A stretch of 64,000 nucleotides of DNA from Halomonas halodenitrificans DSM 735 (GCF_000620045.1 NZ_JHVH01000001.1:62001-126000); one strand, 5' to 3'. Counted from the stretch's first letter, positions 21,876 to 31,325 are shown. Made by a program: numbers and translations. The notes: a model not told the origin generated them from the letters alone.

Positions 21876-22610
21876 ATGACCGACATGAGCCAACACTGCG
21901 CCCCCTCAGCCGTTACCCTGTCGCCTCTCGGCATCCTCGATAGCGACTTTCCCGACAAGTTCGGCGTCCCCCGCCAGCCCGGCCTGGCCCCGTCGGCTCG
22001 CGCGACCCTCCGTCTTCTCTCCCCCTACGACGATCCGTTGACGGTAAGAGGACTGGATGCCTTCAGCCATCTCTGGCTCACCTTCGTCTTCCACCAGAGC
22101 CCCGAACGCTGGTCGGCGCTGGTGCGTCCGCCGCGCCTCGGAGGCAATCGTCGAGTCGGCGTCTTCGCCAGCCGCAGCACGCACCGTCCCAACCGCCTGG
22201 GGCTATCGCTGGTCGAACTGCTCGGGGTCGACACCCGAGACGGTGTCAGGCTCCATCTCGCCGGGGCCGACCTGGTAAGCGGCACCCCGGTGCTGGACAT
22301 CAAGCCCTACCTGCCCTGGGCCGAGGCCAGGCCCGACGCGCGCGCAGGCTTCGCCCCCGAAGCGCCCCGTCGGCTGCCGGTGCACCTTACCCATGCCGCC
22401 GAGACGGCACTGGCCAGGCGCGAAGACGCCGCCTCGCTACGCCGGCTGATCGAGGAGGTCCTGAGCCAGGACCCGCGGCCCGCCTACCGACATGACGACG
22501 AGGCGCGCCGCTACGGCGTCCGCCTGCGCGACCTGGACATACACTTTCGCGTCGCAACGAGGCCCGACGGCACCAGCACTCTGGAAGTGCTGGATATCCT
22601 GCCGGCATGA
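21876..22610 (+). CDS. trmO: tRNA (N6-threonylcarbamoyladenosine37-N6)-methyltransferase TrmO
   Basis: TrmO (TsaA/YaeB family), 244 residues, which methylates t6A37 of some tRNAs using SAM. Family blocks are LSPLGILDSDFPDKFGVPRQ near the N-terminus, LDAFSHLWLTFVFHQ, and NRLGLSLVELLGVD, then LDIKPYLPWAEA. The start is the ATG at 21876; a second ATG at 21885 is possible, and the open frame further upstream is antisense to the acetyltransferase gene. Its biology links to TsaB at 12935, which helps make the t6A substrate. Confidence 0.9.
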   Translation: MTDMSQHCAPSAVTLSPLGILDSDFPDKFGVPRQPGLAPSARATLRLLSPYDDPLTVRGLDAFSHLWLTFVFHQSPERWSALVRPPRLGGNRRVGVFASRSTHRPNRLGLSLVELLGVDTRDGVRLHLAGADLVSGTPVLDIKPYLPWAEARPDARAGFAPEAPRRLPVHLTHAAETALARREDAASLRRLIEEVLSQDPRPAYRHDDEARRYGVRLRDLDIHFRVATRPDGTSTLEVLDILPA

Positions 22611-22614
22611 ACGA

Positions 22615-22638
22615 CCAAGGGCCCCGCCGGGCCCCTGG
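22615..22638. terminator. Shared hairpin between trmO and purC
   Basis: Ten-base arms CCAAGGGCCC / GGGCCCCTGG (one G-T pair) around CGCC, in the 52-base gap between the convergent trmO and purC stops. No T run on either strand; it could serve both genes. Confidence 0.4.
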
Positions 22639-22662
22639 TGATACCTGCCCGACGCCTCGGCC

Positions 22663-23376
22663 TCAGTCGAAGCTGACCCCGATACGCCGCCCGACCTCCT
22701 CGTAGGCCTCGATCACGCCGCCGAGCCCCTGGCGAAAACGATCCTTGTCGAGCTTTTCGCGGGTCGCGGCATCCCACAGCCGGCAACCGTCCGGGGAGAA
22801 CTCATCGCCCAGCACGACCCGCCCCTCGAACAGGCCGAACTCCAGCTTGTAATCCACCAGCAGCAGGCCACCCTCGGCGAACAGCTCCTTGAGCACGCCA
22901 TTGACCTTGAAGGTCAGGGCCTTCATCTCGGCCAGCTGCTCTACGCTGGCCCAGCCGAAGGTTTCGGCCAGGGACTCATTGATCATGGGGTCGTGGAGGG
23001 CATCGTTCTTGAGGAACAGCTCGAAGGTAGGCGGCGCAAGCTCCTGGCCCTCGATGACCCCCAGACGCTTGACCAGGCTGCCCGCCGCGATATTGCGCAC
23101 CACACACTCGACCGGAATCATCTCCAGCGCCTTGACCAGGCTCTGGGTATCGGAGAGGCGCTTCTCGAAGTGAGTAGGCACTCCCGCTTCGCCCAGCTTC
23201 TCCATGATAAAGGCATTGAAGCAATTGTTGACCATGCCCTTGCGGGCCAGCGACTCCATGCGCTCACCGTCGAAGGCACTGGTGTCATCGCGGAATTGCA
23301 GTATCACGCGGTCGGAGTCATCGGTGGCGAAAACCGACTTGGCCTTGCCGGCGTAGAGTTCTTGACGCTTTTCCAT
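22663..23376 (-). CDS. purC: Phosphoribosylaminoimidazole-succinocarboxamide synthase
   Basis: SAICAR synthetase, 237 residues as in E. coli, joining CAIR and aspartate in purine synthesis. The N-terminal block [14 protein letters not shown], then [28 protein letters not shown] and the C-terminal LVDYKLEFG are visible. The ATG at 23376 has GGAGG six bases upstream, which decides the start over an upstream in-frame ATG. It is the last gene of the dapA-bamC-MBL-purC operon. Confidence 0.97.
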   Translation of the reverse strand: MEKRQELYAGKAKSVFATDDSDRVILQFRDDTSAFDGERMESLARKGMVNNCFNAFIMEKLGEAGVPTHFEKRLSDTQSLVKALEMIPVECVVRNIAAGSLVKRLGVIEGQELAPPTFELFLKNDALHDPMINESLAETFGWASVEQLAEMKALTFKVNGVLKELFAEGGLLLVDYKLEFGLFEGRVVLGDEFSPDGCRLWDAATREKLDKDRFRQGLGGVIEAYEEVGRRIGVSFD

Positions 23377-23417
23377 GGAAGCCTCCGGAGGGCTTGATGA
23401 GGTGGAAGATTGCAGGC

Positions 23418-24221
23418 TCAGGCGATGGCCTGCCACGCCAGACCATCGTCCTGGCAGGCGACCATCAGCCGTGATGTGTCACCGTCGAGCAGGGGCACCA
23501 GGGCCTCCAGCACCAGCTCGGGACGGTTATTGTGTTCAGACAAGTGGGAACAGGCGATTCGCTGAAGCCGATCGAGACCCAGCCGGGCCAGCAGCGTCGC
23601 CGCCTGAGTGTTGGCCAGGTGGCCCCAGTCGCCCCCCACCCGGCGCTTTAACCGCGGTGGATAGGGGCCCTCGGCGAGCATCCGGATATCATGATTGCAC
23701 TCCAGCGCCAGTGCATCACAGCCGGCGAAGGCCCGGACGACATGTTCGGTTGGGTGGCCGATATCGGTGAGTAGCCCCAGGTGACGTCCGCCCCCCTGGA
23801 TGCGGAACTGCACCGGTTCGCGAGCGTCATGCGGCACGGTCACGGGGTCGAAACACAGGCCCTTCACCTCGAATCGCACCTGGGGAGTGATCCAGCGACG
23901 CTCGGGCAGCTCACCCAGGCGGCCGCTGGCCCAGCTGCCCGGGGTCAGCCATACCGGCACCCCATGGCGTCGGGCCAGGGGCCCTACCCCTCGAATATGG
24001 TCGCCATGCTCATGGGTCACCAACAGGGCGTCAAGCTGCCGCGGGTGCAGGCCCAATCGGGCCAGCCGGCGCTCGGCGTCGCGCAGCGTAAAGCCGCAGT
24101 CCACCAGCACATGGGTCTCGCCATCGCTGACCAGGGTAGCGTTTCCCTTGCTGCCGCTGCCCAGTGATGCGAAGTGCAGCCGCCCGCGACACGCGGCGGC
24201 AGGGGGATTCGCCTGCGTCAT
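23418..24221 (-). CDS. Metallo-beta-lactamase-fold hydrolase (YycJ/WalJ-like)
   Basis: Protein of 267 residues in the metallo-beta-lactamase superfamily. The N-terminal [15 protein letters not shown] and the metal-binding motif THEHGDH are characteristic of the YycJ/WalJ-type group, some of which are nucleases. Further metal ligands are likely in LLTDIGHP and CSHLSEHNN. It is coupled to bamC by a 1-base TGATG overlap and precedes purC by 41 bases. The gene sits in the same place in related genomes, but its substrate is not known. Confidence 0.8.
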   Translation of the reverse strand: MTQANPPAAACRGRLHFASLGSGSKGNATLVSDGETHVLVDCGFTLRDAERRLARLGLHPRQLDALLVTHEHGDHIRGVGPLARRHGVPVWLTPGSWASGRLGELPERRWITPQVRFEVKGLCFDPVTVPHDAREPVQFRIQGGGRHLGLLTDIGHPTEHVVRAFAGCDALALECNHDIRMLAEGPYPPRLKRRVGGDWGHLANTQAATLLARLGLDRLQRIACSHLSEHNNRPELVLEALVPLLDGDTSRLMVACQDDGLAWQAIA

Positions 24222-25177
24222 CAGCGCAACAGACTCGCCACGCGCTCCAGCAGCTCACGCTTGTCCTCGGCGCCGAGGTCACCCTCGTCGGCGGCCTCGG
24301 CGCGCAGCAGGGTCCGTTCGGGACCTTCGCTTTCCAGCATCAGGCGAATCTCCTGCGGCGATTCCGACGTCACCAGCCCCTTCCAGAAGCCCTCGCGACG
24401 CTCGGAAAGCGGCAGGTAGCGGATGCGATGGGAGTGATCCGTCGGCGTGCCTTCCAGCAGCTCGCGCCGCCCCTCGACGGTAAAGTCCTGCTTGAGCTGA
24501 TAGTCGAGCTCGGCCCAGGTGCGCTCCATATCCAGCGGCACCTCGACCCGCCACTCTCCGCCTCGCTGGACGAGGCCCAGGCGCTCCCCACCGGCCAGGC
24601 GCTGGGCCTGCAGGGAAGCGGTGCCGGACGCCGTGGCACTGCGGGCACTGAAGTACTGCTCGAGGGCATTCAGGCAGGCCTCCGCTGGACGCCCGGCCTG
24701 CTCGCAGCGTACCTCGCTGTCACCCGAGCGCACTCCCCGGCGCACGCTCAGGCGCCCCTGGCGAGTCTCGATCACCCCGCGGGCCGTGTCGCTGGCGACC
24801 ACGTCCAATCCTCGCCTGCGAGCAAACTCTTCCAGCTGGGGCCAGACGCTGTCCGGAGCCGCCGCCACGACCAGCCAGGCATCATCACCCACGCGCCGAG
24901 GCTCGACGAACTCACGCTGAATGCGACCGGCACCCAGTGGCTGCGGTGCGGGAGCCTCGAAGCCATCCGTTGACTCGCGGAAGCCGGAAGCCGCCTCGGG
25001 GACCGGCATGGCGTCACGAAAACGCCTGGGATCGCGTGTTTCGGGCAACACCAGGGGTTCCGCCTGGCGGGCGTCGGCATAGTCGATATTGCGGTCGTGG
25101 TAATAACCGTCGCCAAAGGCGCAGCCGCCCAGGGCGACGAGTGCCGCCCAGGGCAGCCATTTCAGCGCTGAGTTCAT
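24221..25177 (-). CDS. bamC: Outer membrane assembly lipoprotein BamC
   Basis: BamC (NlpB) lipoprotein of the beta-barrel assembly machine, 318 residues. A lipoprotein signal peptide is seen at the N-terminus with lipobox ALGGC, lipidated Cys near residue 18. After an extended N-terminal segment rich in prolines and charged residues come the two BamC helix-grip domains, with DDAWLVVAAAPDSVWPQLEEF marking the first. The start at 25177 gives a proper signal peptide; an upstream ATG at 25195 adds six residues. It lies 45 bases after dapA, the standard dapA-bamC order. Confidence 0.88.
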   Translation of the reverse strand: MNSALKWLPWAALVALGGCAFGDGYYHDRNIDYADARQAEPLVLPETRDPRRFRDAMPVPEAASGFRESTDGFEAPAPQPLGAGRIQREFVEPRRVGDDAWLVVAAAPDSVWPQLEEFARRRGLDVVASDTARGVIETRQGRLSVRRGVRSGDSEVRCEQAGRPAEACLNALEQYFSARSATASGTASLQAQRLAGGERLGLVQRGGEWRVEVPLDMERTWAELDYQLKQDFTVEGRRELLEGTPTDHSHRIRYLPLSERREGFWKGLVTSESPQEIRLMLESEGPERTLLRAEAADEGDLGAEDKRELLERVASLLR

Positions 25178-25222
25178 GGGGTTACCTTGCATCAAGTTGT
25201 TCAGAAGCCGGCACAGCGCCGA

Positions 25223-26107
25223 TCAGTCGTCGATCAGCCCGGCCAGCTGCAGGGCTTCGCTGATGGTGGAATGATACTTCTCGGAAAGCCAGGTCAGCGG
25301 CAGGCGGATCCCCGGCTCGAGAAGCGTCATGCGATTCAGCGCCCATTTGACGGGAATCGGATTCGCCTCGATGCCGAGGTTGGTATGCAGCGGCATCAGG
25401 CGGGTATTGAGCTGGTGGGCATGTTCGGCATCCCCGGCAACAGCGGCGGCACAGAGGTCATGCATGGCCTGGGGCGCCACATTGGCAGTCACCGAGATAT
25501 CGCCGTTACCGCCCATCAGCATGAAATCGCAGGCGGTGCCATCGTCGCCCGAATAGAGCATGAAGCCGCTACCCTTGAGGCGTCCGATCAGGTCCTCGGC
25601 ACGCTCAAGGTTGCCGGTGGCATCCTTGAGGCCAACGATATTATCCACCTCGGCGAGGCGCAGCACGGTCTCGTTGTAGAGATCGGAGCAGGTCCGGCCG
25701 GGTACGTTGTAGAGGATGACCGGCAGATCGCTGCCCTCGGCTACCGCCTTGAAGTGACGATAGAGCCCCTCCTGGGTCGGCTTGTTGTAGTAAGGGCATA
25801 CCGACAGGCAATAGTCGGCCCCCACTTCGTGGGCGTAGCGAGCCAGCTCGACGGCTTCGGAGGTAGCGTTCGCGCCCGTGCCGGCAATCACCGGAATGCG
25901 TCCGTTGACTTCATCCACCACGGCCCGAATCACATCGAAGTGCTCGGCAAAGGACATGGTCGTGGGCTCGCCGGTGGTGCCGGCGGCGACGATGCCATCG
26001 GTGCCGTGGTCGAGATGGAAGTTCACCAGGCGGCGCAGGGCCTCCCAATCGATATCGCCATTGACCTTCATCGGCGTCGCCAGGGCGACAATGCTTCCCG
26101 TGACCAT
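25223..26107 (-). CDS. dapA: 4-hydroxy-tetrahydrodipicolinate synthase
   Basis: DapA, 294 residues, condensing pyruvate and aspartate semialdehyde in the lysine/diaminopimelate pathway. The Schiff-base lysine is K161 in VGLKDATGN, the catalytic tyrosine Y133 in ILYNVPGRT, and the N-terminal [10 protein letters not shown] block is present. The ATG at 26107 has GAGG close upstream; a longer open frame lacks support. It heads the operon through bamC and the MBL gene to purC and diverges from bcp. Confidence 0.97.
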   Translation of the reverse strand: MVTGSIVALATPMKVNGDIDWEALRRLVNFHLDHGTDGIVAAGTTGEPTTMSFAEHFDVIRAVVDEVNGRIPVIAGTGANATSEAVELARYAHEVGADYCLSVCPYYNKPTQEGLYRHFKAVAEGSDLPVILYNVPGRTCSDLYNETVLRLAEVDNIVGLKDATGNLERAEDLIGRLKGSGFMLYSGDDGTACDFMLMGGNGDISVTANVAPQAMHDLCAAAVAGDAEHAHQLNTRLMPLHTNLGIEANPIPVKWALNRMTLLEPGIRLPLTWLSEKYHSTISEALQLAGLIDD

Positions 26108-26327
26108 CCTCTCTATCCTCTCGATTCGACTGCTATCGGCTCGATTGGCCGCAGGGTGCTCCGGCCGCACCGGAGCCCAGAAAGGGGCAAAGCGTCCCCA
26201 AGGGTTAAATGGTACTCAGGCGGTCCAGACCTGTACAGCGGCGAGACCACATTCCGCGCGCCGCTTTGACAGCCGGCCAACGGTTGCGTGTAATCGACGC
26301 CTCGCCACCCTCATTCAGGAGACCCCC

Positions 26328-26816
26328 ATGAGTGTCAGCATCGGCCAGCCGGCTCCCGACTTCACGGCCCCCGCCACCGGTGACGCAAGCGTTACCCTCT
26401 CCCAGCTCAGGGGCCACCAGGTCGTGATCTACTTCTACCCCAGGGCCAGCACCCCCGGTTGCACCACCGAAGGCGGCGACTTCCGCGACCGCAAGGCCGC
26501 ATTCGATGCTGCCAACACCGTGATTCTCGGCGTTTCCCGGGACGGCATTCGCGCCCAGGAGAACTTCAAGGCGAAACAGGACTTCAACTTCGACCTTATC
26601 TCCGACAAGAGCGAGGAGGTGTGTCAACAGTTCGGCGTCATCAAGCTCAAGAAGATGTACGGCAAGGAACATCTCGGCATCGAGCGCAGCACCTTCCTGA
26701 TCGACAGCGAGGGTCGGCTGGCACACGAGTGGCGAGGCGTGAAGGTCAAGGGCCACGCCCAGGAGGTACTGGAAACGGCACAAGCCTTGAACACCGGCAC
26801 TCTTGGCGACGGCTGA
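26328..26816 (+). CDS. bcp: Thioredoxin-dependent thiol peroxidase (Bcp/PrxQ)
   Basis: PrxQ-type peroxiredoxin, 162 residues, reducing hydroperoxides in the cytosol. The peroxidatic cysteine is C45 in STPGCTTEG. E. coli Bcp has a resolving cysteine five residues later; here that position is glycine (G50). The only other cysteine is C99 in EEVCQQFGV, which could act as an alternative resolving residue as in some PrxQ proteins. AGGAG lies eight bases before the ATG. It is divergent from dapA with about 220 bases between starts. Confidence 0.93.
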   Translation: MSVSIGQPAPDFTAPATGDASVTLSQLRGHQVVIYFYPRASTPGCTTEGGDFRDRKAAFDAANTVILGVSRDGIRAQENFKAKQDFNFDLISDKSEEVCQQFGVIKLKKMYGKEHLGIERSTFLIDSEGRLAHEWRGVKVKGHAQEVLETAQALNTGTLGDG

Positions 26817-26843
26817 TACCCGATGGGGCGTCGCCGGCGCCCC

Positions 26844-27944
26844 CTACTCCTCCGCCGCCGCGTCATTGCCCTCACCCTGCCGGTGGCGGGTAACCCCCCT
26901 CGGCCAGGCATACACCAGCGCCTTGAGCAGGGTCGCCAGGGGAATGGCGAAGAAGATTCCCCAGAACCCCCAGATCCCGCCGAAGAACAACACCGCCACG
27001 ATGATCGATACCGGGTGCAGATTGACCGCCTCGGAGAACAACACCGGGACCAGCACATTGCCATCCAGCGCCTGAATGACGCCGTAGGCGACCAGCACGT
27101 AGAGAAATTCGTCGCTCATGCCGAAGTGAAAGCCCGCCACCGCGGCCACCGGCAGGGTGGCGACCGCCGCGCCAATATAGGGCACCAGCACCGAGAACCC
27201 GACCAACACCGCCAGCAGTGCGGCATAAGGCAGCCCGAAGAAGGCGAAGGTCAGGAAGGCCACGATGCCGACGATCATGATCTCGATAAACTTGCCACGC
27301 ACATAGTTGGCGATCTGACTGTCCATCTCGTGCCAGATACGGGTCATCAGGGTGCGCTTGCGGGGCAACAGCGACAGGATGAATCCCGACAGACGCTCAC
27401 GATCCTTGAGCAGGAAGAACACCAGGATCGGCACCAGCACCAGATAGATGATCAGCGCCAGGACGTTGCCCAGCGAGGCCAGTGACAGGGAGAGCGCTCG
27501 CTGTCCGAACTGAGTCATCTCTCGCCCGGCCGCGGCGATCCAGTTCTGGATCTGATCGGGGGTGATCAGCTGCGGATAGAGCTCCTGCAGATCATCCAGC
27601 AGCCGCTGTCCGCTGGCGAACATTCTTGGGGTCTCCTGCACCAGGGTCACCAGCTGATTCCATATCAGCGGCATCAGGATAAAGGCCATTGCCAGCAACA
27701 GCCCCACGAAGCCCAGAAATACCAGGGTCACGGCCAGAAAATGTGGCACGCGTCGCCGTTCGAGCCAGCTTACCGCTCCCTGAAGCAGGAAGGCGATCAC
27801 CAGGGCAGTCAGGAAAGGCGCCAGCATGCGACCCAGAAAGATCACCACGGCAAATCCCAGTACCAGCATCACCAGCAGGATCACCGCTTCCTCATCGGAC
27901 AGGTAGTGGTCGACCCAGCCCTTGAGTACGGCACGTAGCGTCAT
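26844..27944 (-). CDS. AI-2E family transporter (PerM-like)
   Basis: Integral membrane protein of 366 residues in the AI-2E transporter/PerM family. Hydrophobic segments occur at the N-terminus (about 20-75, two or three helices), at residue 160-180 and in a C-terminal cluster with the family features VPYIGAAVATLPV and GNVLVPVLFSE. The family is named for proposed autoinducer-2 export, but members include Na+/H+ antiporters, notable for a halophile; the substrate here is unknown. It overlaps tusA by four bases (ATGA). Confidence 0.85.
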   Translation of the reverse strand: MTLRAVLKGWVDHYLSDEEAVILLVMLVLGFAVVIFLGRMLAPFLTALVIAFLLQGAVSWLERRRVPHFLAVTLVFLGFVGLLLAMAFILMPLIWNQLVTLVQETPRMFASGQRLLDDLQELYPQLITPDQIQNWIAAAGREMTQFGQRALSLSLASLGNVLALIIYLVLVPILVFFLLKDRERLSGFILSLLPRKRTLMTRIWHEMDSQIANYVRGKFIEIMIVGIVAFLTFAFFGLPYAALLAVLVGFSVLVPYIGAAVATLPVAAVAGFHFGMSDEFLYVLVAYGVIQALDGNVLVPVLFSEAVNLHPVSIIVAVLFFGGIWGFWGIFFAIPLATLLKALVYAWPRGVTRHRQGEGNDAAAEE

Positions 27945-28189
27945 GTGGCGGGCTCCTCGCCCTTGCAGATCCAGTAAAAGTAAACGCTATCGCGCTCCTC
28001 CCTGGCCGGCATCTCGTGGATGCTCTGCTCGATATAGGTGGCAAAGTCTCGCCAGGAGCCGGCATCCGTGGCCCTCACCTCGAGAACCTGTCCGGCCTCG
28101 AGCCTGGAGAGTGCCTGTTTGGCCTTGAGCAGGGGAAGCGGGCACGGTAGTCCGCAGACGTCGAGCACTTGGTCGGGTTGCAGAGACAT
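27941..28189 (-). CDS. tusA: Sulfurtransferase TusA-family protein
   Basis: TusA/SirA-like protein, 82 residues, which relays sulfur as a persulfide, classically for tRNA 2-thiouridine. The active cysteine is in the motif CGLPCPLPLLKAKQAL (CPxP). The C-terminus reads VYFYWICKGE. The ATG at 28189 is the natural start of the family. It overlaps the PerM-like gene by four bases, and this TusA-PerM pairing recurs in related gammaproteobacteria, often next to bepA as here. Confidence 0.9.
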   Translation of the reverse strand: MSLQPDQVLDVCGLPCPLPLLKAKQALSRLEAGQVLEVRATDAGSWRDFATYIEQSIHEMPAREERDSVYFYWICKGEEPAT

Positions 28190-28320
28190 GTAGACTCCCG
28201 GAAGAATGCAGGATAGCGTCGCCGAAATTGAGCGGCGGGAAACCCTGGGATTTAAAGGCACTTTGCGGGGCGAATCAATGTCAGAGTATGGGCCCGCCTC
28301 GCCCCAAGGAGAGCTAGTCC

Positions 28321-29787
28321 ATGCTATCGCGCCCCTTCCCCCGCGCCACCGCCCTGCTGATGGGGCTGCTCCTGGCGCTGCCTGCCGCCGGCCAGTGGAC
28401 TGCTCCCGGCTGGGAAGATGACGCCGAGCTGCCCAGCCTGTCGGCGCCGGACAGCCGCGTCGCCAACGGCGAGGAATACCGGCTTGGACGCGCCTGGCTG
28501 CGCCAGTTTCGAGCCCGCGCTCCGGAGTGGCAGGATCCCATCGCCCAGGCCTATGTCGAGTCGCTTCTCGCCCGTCTGGCCTCCCATGGTGGGCTTGGCG
28601 GCACCCGGCTGATCGTGACCCTGGTCGACAGCCACCGCCTTAACGCCTTCGCGGTACCGGGCGGCGTGGTCGGCGTCAACGCCGGGCTGTTTGCCTTCGC
28701 CGATCAGGAGGCGGAGCTGGTCTCGGTCCTGGCCCACGAGCTCGGCCACCTCGCCCAGCGCCACTATTCGCGCGGCAAGGCTCGCGCCGAGCAGACCCAG
28801 GTTCCCGCCATGGCCGCCATGCTGGCCGGCATGCTGATCGCCGCCGCGGGGGGAGGCGACGCCGGCATCGGGGTCGCCATGGGCTCCCAGGCCGCCTTCA
28901 TCCAGGACCAGCTGGCCTACTCGCGGCGCTACGAGCAGGAGGCCGACCGCCTGGGCCTGCAGACCATGGTCGAGGCCGGCTACGACCCCGAGGCCATGAC
29001 ATCGATGCTCCGCGCCATGCAGCGCCTGGCGAGCCTCCAGGGTGGCACGCCCCCCGAATTCCTGCTGACCCACCCGCTTACCGAATCGCGCATCAGCGAT
29101 ACCGCCTCACGCGCGTCCCGGCTCTCCGGACAAGGCCGCCGCGATGATGTGCAATATCACCTGGTCCGCGCCAGGGCGCTGCTGGCCATTCACTCGCGAA
29201 CGCCCGACCAGGCGGCCACCCGACTGGCCCAGGACGAGGCGCCCCAGGAGGCGAAACGGTACCTGGAGGCCCTGATCAATGCCGAGCGAGGCAATACCGA
29301 CGCGGCGCTGCGCCGGCTAGATGCCCTGGCCCACGCGCTACCCGATATTACCCTGATTCCCGCCTCGGCGGCCGAAGTGGCCTTTTCCGCCGGCCGCATC
29401 GATGATGCCATCGAGCGCAGTCAGCGCCTGTTGCGCCTGGTGCCGGGACATGTGCCGACCACCCTCACCCTCGCCGAGGCGCAGTTGCAGCGCGACCCCG
29501 ATGCGGCATGGCACCTCCTGCGCGACCTGGCCAAGCGTCGCCCCGAGGACCATCGCGTGTTTGCCCTGCTGGCCGAGGCCGCGGGACGCAGCGGCCGAGA
29601 GGCCCTCGGCCACCTGGCCCGCGCAGAGCATCAGCAGCTGACCGGACGCATCACCGACGCCATCCGGCAGCTTGGTGTGGCTCGCCGCGTGGCCGAACGC
29701 GGAGGCAACGCCGCCGCCACGGCACGCATCGAGCAGCGTTACGAGGCGTTTCTCGGCTATCGAGAAACGCTGGAGAAATTTCAGTAA
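28321..29787 (+). CDS. bepA: Periplasmic M48 protease/chaperone BepA
   Basis: BepA (YfgC) family protein, 488 residues, involved in outer membrane protein and LPS-assembly quality control. An N-terminal signal peptide (LLMGLLLALPAAGQ) targets it to the periplasm. The M48 zinc site HELGHLAQRH is followed by the third ligand region in YEQEADRLGLQTM, and the C-terminal half is made of TPR-like helices. AAGGAG lies nine bases before the ATG. It is divergent from tusA and converges with nadA, one base separating the two stop codons. Confidence 0.92.
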   Translation: MLSRPFPRATALLMGLLLALPAAGQWTAPGWEDDAELPSLSAPDSRVANGEEYRLGRAWLRQFRARAPEWQDPIAQAYVESLLARLASHGGLGGTRLIVTLVDSHRLNAFAVPGGVVGVNAGLFAFADQEAELVSVLAHELGHLAQRHYSRGKARAEQTQVPAMAAMLAGMLIAAAGGGDAGIGVAMGSQAAFIQDQLAYSRRYEQEADRLGLQTMVEAGYDPEAMTSMLRAMQRLASLQGGTPPEFLLTHPLTESRISDTASRASRLSGQGRRDDVQYHLVRARALLAIHSRTPDQAATRLAQDEAPQEAKRYLEALINAERGNTDAALRRLDALAHALPDITLIPASAAEVAFSAGRIDDAIERSQRLLRLVPGHVPTTLTLAEAQLQRDPDAAWHLLRDLAKRRPEDHRVFALLAEAAGRSGREALGHLARAEHQQLTGRITDAIRQLGVARRVAERGGNAAATARIEQRYEAFLGYRETLEKFQ

Positions 29788-29788
29788 C

Positions 29789-30817
29789 TTAGCGCTGGAA
29801 GTTGAGCATCCGCTCCAGCGGCTTCAGCGCCGCCTGGCGCAGCTCGTCATCGACCCGGACTTCGCCATGACCGTGACGCAGGGCGTCGGCCAGGTTATCC
29901 AGGGCGTTCATCGCCATCCAGGGGCAGTGGGCGCAGCTTTTGCAGGTGGCGCCATTGCCGGCGGTAGGCGCCTCGAACAGGGTCTTCTCCGGCACTACCT
30001 GCTGCATCTTGAAGAAGATGCCGCGGTCGGTGGCTACGATCAGCTTGTCATTAGGCAGTTCCTTGGCCGCCTTGATCAACTGGGACGTGGAGCCGGTGAC
30101 ATCGGCCAGCTCCACCACCGAGGCCGGAGACTCCGGGTGTACCAGCACCGCGGCCTCGGGATAAAGCCCCTTGAGGTCCTCGACGCCCTTCGACTTGAAC
30201 TCCTCATGGACGATACAGGCCCCATCCCAGAGCAGCATGTCGGCCCCGGTCTGCTTCTGGATATATCCCCCCAGATGCTTGTCCGGGGCCCACAGGATCT
30301 TTTCGCCACGGGCCTGAAGATGCTCGATCACGTCCACGGCGATAGAGGAAGTCACCACCCAGTCGGCACGCGCCTTCACCGCCGCCGAGGTGTTGGCATA
30401 GACCACGACGGTGCGATCCGGGTGTTCATCGCAGAAGGCGCTGAACTCATCGCCCGGACACCCCAGATCCAGGGAGCACGTCGCCTCCAGGGTAGGCATC
30501 AGCACACGCTTCTCCGGGGAAAGGATCTTGGCGGTCTCCCCCATGAAGCGCACACCGGCCACTATCAGGGTGTCGGCGGAATGGCGTGCACCGAAACGCG
30601 CCATCTCCAGCGAGTCCGCCACGCACCCACCGGTCTCCTCGGCGAGCTGCTGGATGGCATCATCGGTGTAATAGTGAGCCACCAGGACGGCATTGTGGGC
30701 CTCCAGGAGCCGCTTGATCTCCTCGGCGCGCGCCTGATCCTCGGCGGGAATACGGGTAGGGCAATAGGTGCGGGTCAGATGCTCACGCACCTGGGCACGG
30801 GAAGTCGTGATTGTCAT
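29789..30817 (-). CDS. nadA: Quinolinate synthase
   Basis: NadA, 342 residues from the ATG at 30817, a [4Fe-4S] enzyme that condenses iminoaspartate with DHAP in NAD synthesis. Conserved pieces are [31 protein letters not shown], and the cluster cysteines in [22 protein letters not shown] and [10 protein letters not shown]. The Shine-Dalgarno is weak. An in-frame ATG at 30856 overlaps a leader hairpin and seems less likely. Its pathway partner nadC is 9 kb away; no nadB is in the window. Confidence 0.95.
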   Translation of the reverse strand: MTITTSRAQVREHLTRTYCPTRIPAEDQARAEEIKRLLEAHNAVLVAHYYTDDAIQQLAEETGGCVADSLEMARFGARHSADTLIVAGVRFMGETAKILSPEKRVLMPTLEATCSLDLGCPGDEFSAFCDEHPDRTVVVYANTSAAVKARADWVVTSSIAVDVIEHLQARGEKILWAPDKHLGGYIQKQTGADMLLWDGACIVHEEFKSKGVEDLKGLYPEAAVLVHPESPASVVELADVTGSTSQLIKAAKELPNDKLIVATDRGIFFKMQQVVPEKTLFEAPTAGNGATCKSCAHCPWMAMNALDNLADALRHGHGEVRVDDELRQAALKPLERMLNFQR

Positions 30818-30837
30818 CGTGTCTACCACTGTGACCG

Positions 30838-30892
30838 GCAGGGGCTCCCCCTGCATGTTATGGGAGCATTTCCTCCACGCGCTCCGCGTGGA
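30838..30892 (-). promoter_or_regulatory. nadA leader with two stable hairpins
   Basis: Two perfect stems just upstream of the nadA start: GCAGGGG / CCCCTGC with a 3-base loop (30838-30854) and TCCACGCG / CGCGTGGA with a 3-base loop (30874-30892). Neither is followed by a T run on the minus strand. They would form in the 5' untranslated region, about 20 and 57 bases before the start codon. A structured leader is inferred; I do not recognise a known riboswitch. Confidence 0.35.
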
Positions 30893-31031
30893 AGAGTGCG
30901 CCAATGAGCCAGGCCGCGTCTGTCGCTTGCCCGCTCACCGGCCATTCTAGACCATAACAGTGGCGCATTGGCAGCCTCGCCCACAAAACGCCGCACGGTA
31001 CCGGCAACGTGATGACACTCGAGCGCCTACG

Positions 31032-31062
31032 AAAACGCCCCGACCTCAAGGAGATCGGGGCG
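31032..31062 (-). terminator. Terminator of the tRNA-Lys transcript
   Basis: Stem CGCCCCGA / TCGGGGCG (31036-31043 with 31055-31062), followed on the minus strand by TTTT. It lies eight bases past the 3' end of the second tRNA. Confidence 0.8.
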
Positions 31063-31069
31063 CTTGAAT

Positions 31070-31145
31070 TGGTGGGTCGTGTAGGATTCGAACCTACGAC
31101 CAATTGGTTAAAAGCCAACTGCTCTACCAACTGAGCTAACGACCC
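31070..31145 (-). tRNA. tRNA-Lys (anticodon UUU), distal copy
   Basis: 76 bases with 5' GGGTCGT pairing with the 3' ACGACCC, D-loop AGCTCAGTTGGTAGAGC, anticodon loop CTTTTAA, T arm GGTTCGAATCC and an encoded CCA end. It is identical to the copy 28 bases upstream and ends at the terminator at 31032-31062. Confidence 0.98.
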
Positions 31146-31173
31146 AAGCTTGCAGGCAAGCCGGCGTCCGGAA

Positions 31174-31249
31174 TGGTGGGTCGTGTAGGATTCGAACCTA
31201 CGACCAATTGGTTAAAAGCCAACTGCTCTACCAACTGAGCTAACGACCC
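31174..31249 (-). tRNA. tRNA-Lys (anticodon UUU), proximal copy
   Basis: Same 76-base sequence as the distal copy including encoded CCA, anticodon UUU. It is first in the two-tRNA transcript, 16 bases after the -10 element of the promoter at 31266-31294. Confidence 0.98.
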
Positions 31250-31265
31250 TTCCGAACGGGGGCAG

Positions 31266-31294
31266 ATAATACTGATACGCCCCCGACCTGGCAA
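31266..31294 (-). promoter_or_regulatory. Sigma-70 promoter for the tRNA-Lys pair
   Basis: On the minus strand: -35 TTGCCA (31294-31289), a 17-base spacer and -10 TATTAT (31271-31266), followed by a C/G-rich discriminator CTGCCCCCG before the first tRNA. Spacing is ideal and the GC-rich discriminator is typical of stringently controlled stable-RNA promoters. Confidence 0.75.
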
Positions 31295-31325
31295 GGACTT
31301 TTTTACTTAACCTTGCAACAGGTGA

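Noticed and set aside
30838-30892. Known NAD+ riboswitch in front of nadA
   Set aside because: Two simple hairpins only; no conserved loop sequences that I recognise from the NAD+-I or NAD+-II motifs.
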